A stretch of 64,000 nt of DNA, taken from contig JACDEI010000001.1 in assembly GCA_013816485.1 (NCBI GenBank), positions 248,001 through 312,000 on the forward strand, in the 5' to 3' direction. This DNA is from Planctomycetota bacterium (lineage in GTDB: Bacteria > Planctomycetota > UBA11346). The first letter of the stretch is position 1; each line of letters begins with the position of its first letter. Below, one piece after another: positions 61,749 to 64,000 of the stretch. The notes below the pieces were generated by a model. The model searched no databases. It was not told where the DNA came from and worked only from the letters and a program-made list of their open reading frames with translations. A program made the translations under genes and the position numbers.

Positions 61749-63050
61749 TCACACCCGTCCGCGCCACGCCCACAGGCCCAGGGCCGGATTGCTGATGTAA
61801 AAGATGCGCTCCTGCGAGCCATCCGCGTGCACCAGGTCGTTCCAGCCATCGGTCAACGTCGTCGGATCGTAGCGCTTCGTCATCGCGGCAAGGTCGGCGT
61901 ATTGGTAGCCAACCGACTCGATCTCCTGCCGGGTGACGTGGCCAGGGCAGTAGGTGACGGTGAAACGGCCTTCACTGGAGCCGTGCATCAGGTGCGCTGC
62001 CGCCGAGAGATTACCGCCGAGGTCGGCATGGTCGCGCACCGCCTCCATGATTTCTGCCGTGGAGCGGTAGCCGTACTTGCGGATCAACTGGTCGATGCCC
62101 GGATCCTCACCGAAACCTTTGAGCCCAGGCGCGAGCACGATCAATTCACCGCGATCGGCGATGGCCATGCGCGTGCGGTAGACCGACTTGTTGCCGAGCC
62201 AGGTGGTGTGGAACTCCTCGGGGTCGAGGTAGACCACCACTTTGTTCATCTGCTCGTCGAGCAGTTTGAAGTTCACCGCCACCGAGAGTTTGGACGCCAA
62301 TTCAAAACACTCGTTGCCGCTGCCGATGTAGAGGCCGCGCGTCACCAGGCCGTACTTGTCACCGGCCTCGCCGGGTTTCGCCGCTCCGACGACGGTGAGC
62401 ACGAAGACCACCGGCAGGTGAGCGCAGAAACGCGAGAGCGCTTCGTTGAGGATGCGGCGTACCGGCGTGTCCGCGCGGCCCATCATGCGTTCCATGCCGT
62501 AACACGCGCCGATGAAGTGGCTCTCATCGATGCCAGCCTTGCCGCCGCAGCCCACGAAAAGATTCTTGGTGTGATTGGCCATGCCGACGACTTCGTGCGG
62601 CACGACTTGCCCGATCGACAGGATCAGATCGTGGCCACCGTTCCAGATCAGCTTGTTGAGCTGCGCTGGCCATGGTTTGTCGTAGCTGCCCTCGCTGGCC
62701 TGTTTGACGAATTCGCTGGGCAGCGTGCCGACCGTCACCACGTCGTTGCGCCAGTCGTGATCGCGAAACAAGGAACGCGGTACACCGCTGTACATCTTCT
62801 CGATCTGCGCATCCGGCATCGGCACATGCGTGCCGAGCGCGGGCAGCACATCGACCAAGGCCTCTTTATAATGCTGGTAGGTGTATTGCGTCAGAATGCC
62901 GGCGCGGCTGTTGAAGCGCGTGAAGTCCGGCGGCACCACCAGGACCTTCTTCTTGGCCCCGAGCTGCTGGTACACGCCGATGAGCGCGGCGCGCAGGTCG
63001 TCATCGCTGATGACCGTGGTGGGTGAGCCGAGGGCGAAGAAGGTGGGCAT
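61749..63050 (-). CDS. LarA-like (DUF2088) protein, possible nickel-dependent racemase
   Basis: A 433-residue protein from the ATG at 63,050. It has the N-terminal LarA-family block KKVLVVPPDFTRFNSRAG, the central DLILSIGQVVPHEVVGMANHTKN followed by FVGCGGKAGIDESHFIGA, and a C-terminal domain with LIVLAPGLKGFGEDPGIDQLIRKYGY. LarA proteins use a nickel-pincer nucleotide to racemise or epimerise 2-hydroxy acids. The conserved His and Lys are present in plausible places. The genes for making the cofactor (larB, larC, larE) are not in the window. Its upstream neighbour is a sugar kinase. Confidence 0.82.
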   Translation of the reverse strand: MPTFFALGSPTTVISDDDLRAALIGVYQQLGAKKKVLVVPPDFTRFNSRAGILTQYTYQHYKEALVDVLPALGTHVPMPDAQIEKMYSGVPRSLFRDHDWRNDVVTVGTLPSEFVKQASEGSYDKPWPAQLNKLIWNGGHDLILSIGQVVPHEVVGMANHTKNLFVGCGGKAGIDESHFIGACYGMERMMGRADTPVRRILNEALSRFCAHLPVVFVLTVVGAAKPGEAGDKYGLVTRGLYIGSGNECFELASKLSVAVNFKLLDEQMNKVVVYLDPEEFHTTWLGNKSVYRTRMAIADRGELIVLAPGLKGFGEDPGIDQLIRKYGYRSTAEIMEAVRDHADLGGNLSAAAHLMHGSSEGRFTVTYCPGHVTRQEIESVGYQYADLAAMTKRYDPTTLTDGWNDLVHADGSQERIFYISNPALGLWAWRGRV

Positions 63051-63505
63051 CCGGGTTCCTGCTGCTGAGTCTGCGGAGGGCCGCAGCTTGGCGCGAGCGC
63101 ACAGCGGGCAAGCAGTTGGTGCGCACGCGTTCCTGCGCGGAACACGCGTGGGGTGCCACGATGCCGAACGAAGGACAACAGGACAGCTAGCCACAGAGGC
63201 CACAGAGGCCACAGAGGCCACAGAGGAGAAAACTCAGAAGCATTCCTCTGTGCTCACTCTGTGCTCACTCTGTGGCCTCTGTGGCCTCTGTGGCCTCTGT
63301 GGCCTCTGTGGCCTCTGTGGCCTCTGTGGCTAGGTAGTCTGCCTTTGTCGTCCTCATTGAGGTTGCCATGCGCTCTATGCCCGCTCCAGATTTTGTCGAT
63401 TCCACTCGCCGCGCTCGTGCATCAGGGGGTTTTGGCGGGTGATTCCGTATAGCCAGGATTCCCAAGGCGATTACACCTCGCGTCCCACTTTTTCGGAGAG
63501 CCGCC
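63051..63505. other. Divergent region between the LarA-like and sugar-kinase genes
   Basis: No gene. It contains the CCACAGAGG inverted arrays (63,187-63,333), listed separately. Promoters for both genes should lie here, but I cannot place them with confidence. Confidence 0.5.
63187..63333. repeat. Inverted 9-mer arrays (CCACAGAGG and CCTCTGTGG)
   Basis: Four copies of CCACAGAGG on the left (63,187-63,226) and about nine of the complementary unit on the right (63,245-63,333), the first ones degenerate. The outermost 13 bases are a perfect inverted pair (CTAGCCACAGAGG and CCTCTGTGGCTAG). Confidence 0.93.
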
Positions 63506-64000
63506 ATGCCATCTTTCGCCGTTCCAGCCCGCACGACCACTGGTCTGGACTTTCTCTCACTCGGAGCGTTGGTGAACCGCCTCGATCCAGGCGCGATTCC
63601 CTTTCGTAAGGCGAACAACTTCGCGATCTGGGTGAGCGGCGGTGAGTACAACGTCTCGGCCAATCTCTCCGACTGCTTCGGCCTGCAGACCGGCGTTGCG
63701 ACCGCGCTGGTCAATTACCCGCTGGGTGACCTGATCGCCACCAGCGTCCGCGCGGCCGGAGTCAAACCGTTCTACAAGATGTTCGAACACGACGGCGTGA
63801 CCGGCCCCAACATGGCGACGGTGTACAGCGATCGTGGCCACGGCGTGCGTGCGCCGGTGGTGTTCTACAACCGCGCCAACGAAGCCGCCGCCCTGCTCAA
63901 ACCCGGTGACTTCGACTGGAAGGCGATCTTCGCCAATGGCGTGCGCTGGTTCCACTCGGGCGGCATCTTCGCTGCACTGTCGGAGACCACGCCGCAACTG
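63506..64000 (+). CDS. kdgK: PfkB-family sugar kinase, probably 2-dehydro-3-deoxygluconokinase (partial)
   Basis: The first 165 residues are present and the gene runs off the window. The start MPSFAVPARTTTGLDFLSLGALVNRLDPG has GGAGAG five bases upstream. The PfkB pattern is visible: FLSLGALVNRLDPG, SGGEYNVSANLSDCFGLQTGVATAL, and YNRANEAAALLKPGDFDW in the lid/substrate region, which is typical of KDG kinases. The ATP- and Mg-binding C-terminal motifs are outside the window. Confidence 0.75.
   Translation, partial: MPSFAVPARTTTGLDFLSLGALVNRLDPGAIPFRKANNFAIWVSGGEYNVSANLSDCFGLQTGVATALVNYPLGDLIATSVRAAGVKPFYKMFEHDGVTGPNMATVYSDRGHGVRAPVVFYNRANEAAALLKPGDFDWKAIFANGVRWFHSGGIFAALSETTPQL

Noticed and set aside
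61332-63026. A 564-codon plus-strand frame opposite the LarA-like gene
   Set aside because: It crosses a tandem array, has no domain signature, and opposes a gene with clear family blocks.
63187-63333. Possible CRISPR array
   Set aside because: The units are contiguous 9-mers without spacers, and no cas genes are present. The same applies to the other tandem arrays.

Overview
This is a 64 kb stretch of GC-rich, densely coding bacterial chromosome. It carries about fifty protein genes, mostly core metabolism and housekeeping, and I see no phage, plasmid, insertion sequence, CRISPR array, tRNA or rRNA gene. The content (a eukaryote-type Ser/Thr kinase with a large outer domain, a GldG/DUF4340 pair, a bacterial NrpR-like regulator, exported proteins of unknown function, weak Shine-Dalgarno sequences and many intergenic tandem repeats) suits a member of the Planctomycetes-Verrucomicrobia-Chlamydiae group or a relative. 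That placement is inference: no 16S rRNA or other decisive marker is present.

Layout. 1-2.2 kb: end of a GldG-type membrane operon. 2.2-5.6 kb: a phosphoesterase, DciA, an AraC regulator, a HAD hydrolase and an ECF sigma factor. 5.7-12.4 kb, minus strand: plsY, der, an unknown membrane-anchored protein, dnaB and aroK. 12.5-15.4 kb: Ser/Thr kinase. 15.3-16.4 kb, minus: yidD, rnpA and a frameshifted small heat-shock gene. 16.8-20 kb: rpsB, tsf, purT. 20-26.2 kb: an exported CxxCH protein, then a compact ROK kinase-ppx-ppk1 operon. 26.4-29.8 kb: a very long coiled-coil protein. 30.2-35.3 kb, minus: a NicO/UreH-like transporter, pheA, greA, aroG, plsX and rpmF. 35.5-38.1 kb: mscS, a ThiF/MoeB-like E1 enzyme and a small unknown. 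38.2-42.3 kb, minus: nadD, a membrane protein ending in an acyl-carrier-like domain, and lepA. 42.5-48.1 kb: a YkgJ-type cysteine-cluster protein and two overlapping sensor-kinase genes. 48.2-50.3 kb: an exported methyltransferase and a lipoprotein. 50.7-58.4 kb, minus: nrpR-like gene, gltB, gltD, a nitrogen-assimilation unit. 58.7-64 kb: a short ketoacyl-synthase-like gene, citrate synthase, a small unknown, a LarA-like protein and the start of a PfkB-family sugar kinase.

The most striking signal is the leader of aroG (about 33,831-33,953, minus strand). A 20-codon peptide rich in Phe, Trp and Tyr ends on a stop codon that lies inside a 9-nt sequence able to pair with the 5' arm of a strong intrinsic terminator just before the aroG start. 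This is the full layout of a ribosome-mediated attenuator that would sense aromatic amino acids. Other notable signals are an acyl-carrier-like domain whose phosphopantetheine serine is replaced by glutamate, a bacterial NrpR-like gene directly upstream of gltBD, a set of GCA-looped hairpins with compensatory changes near 50.4-50.6 kb, a nested structured leader before the sensor-kinase operon, and a dispersed family of 7-, 9- and 11-bp tandem arrays, often in inverted pairs and often starting at a stop codon.
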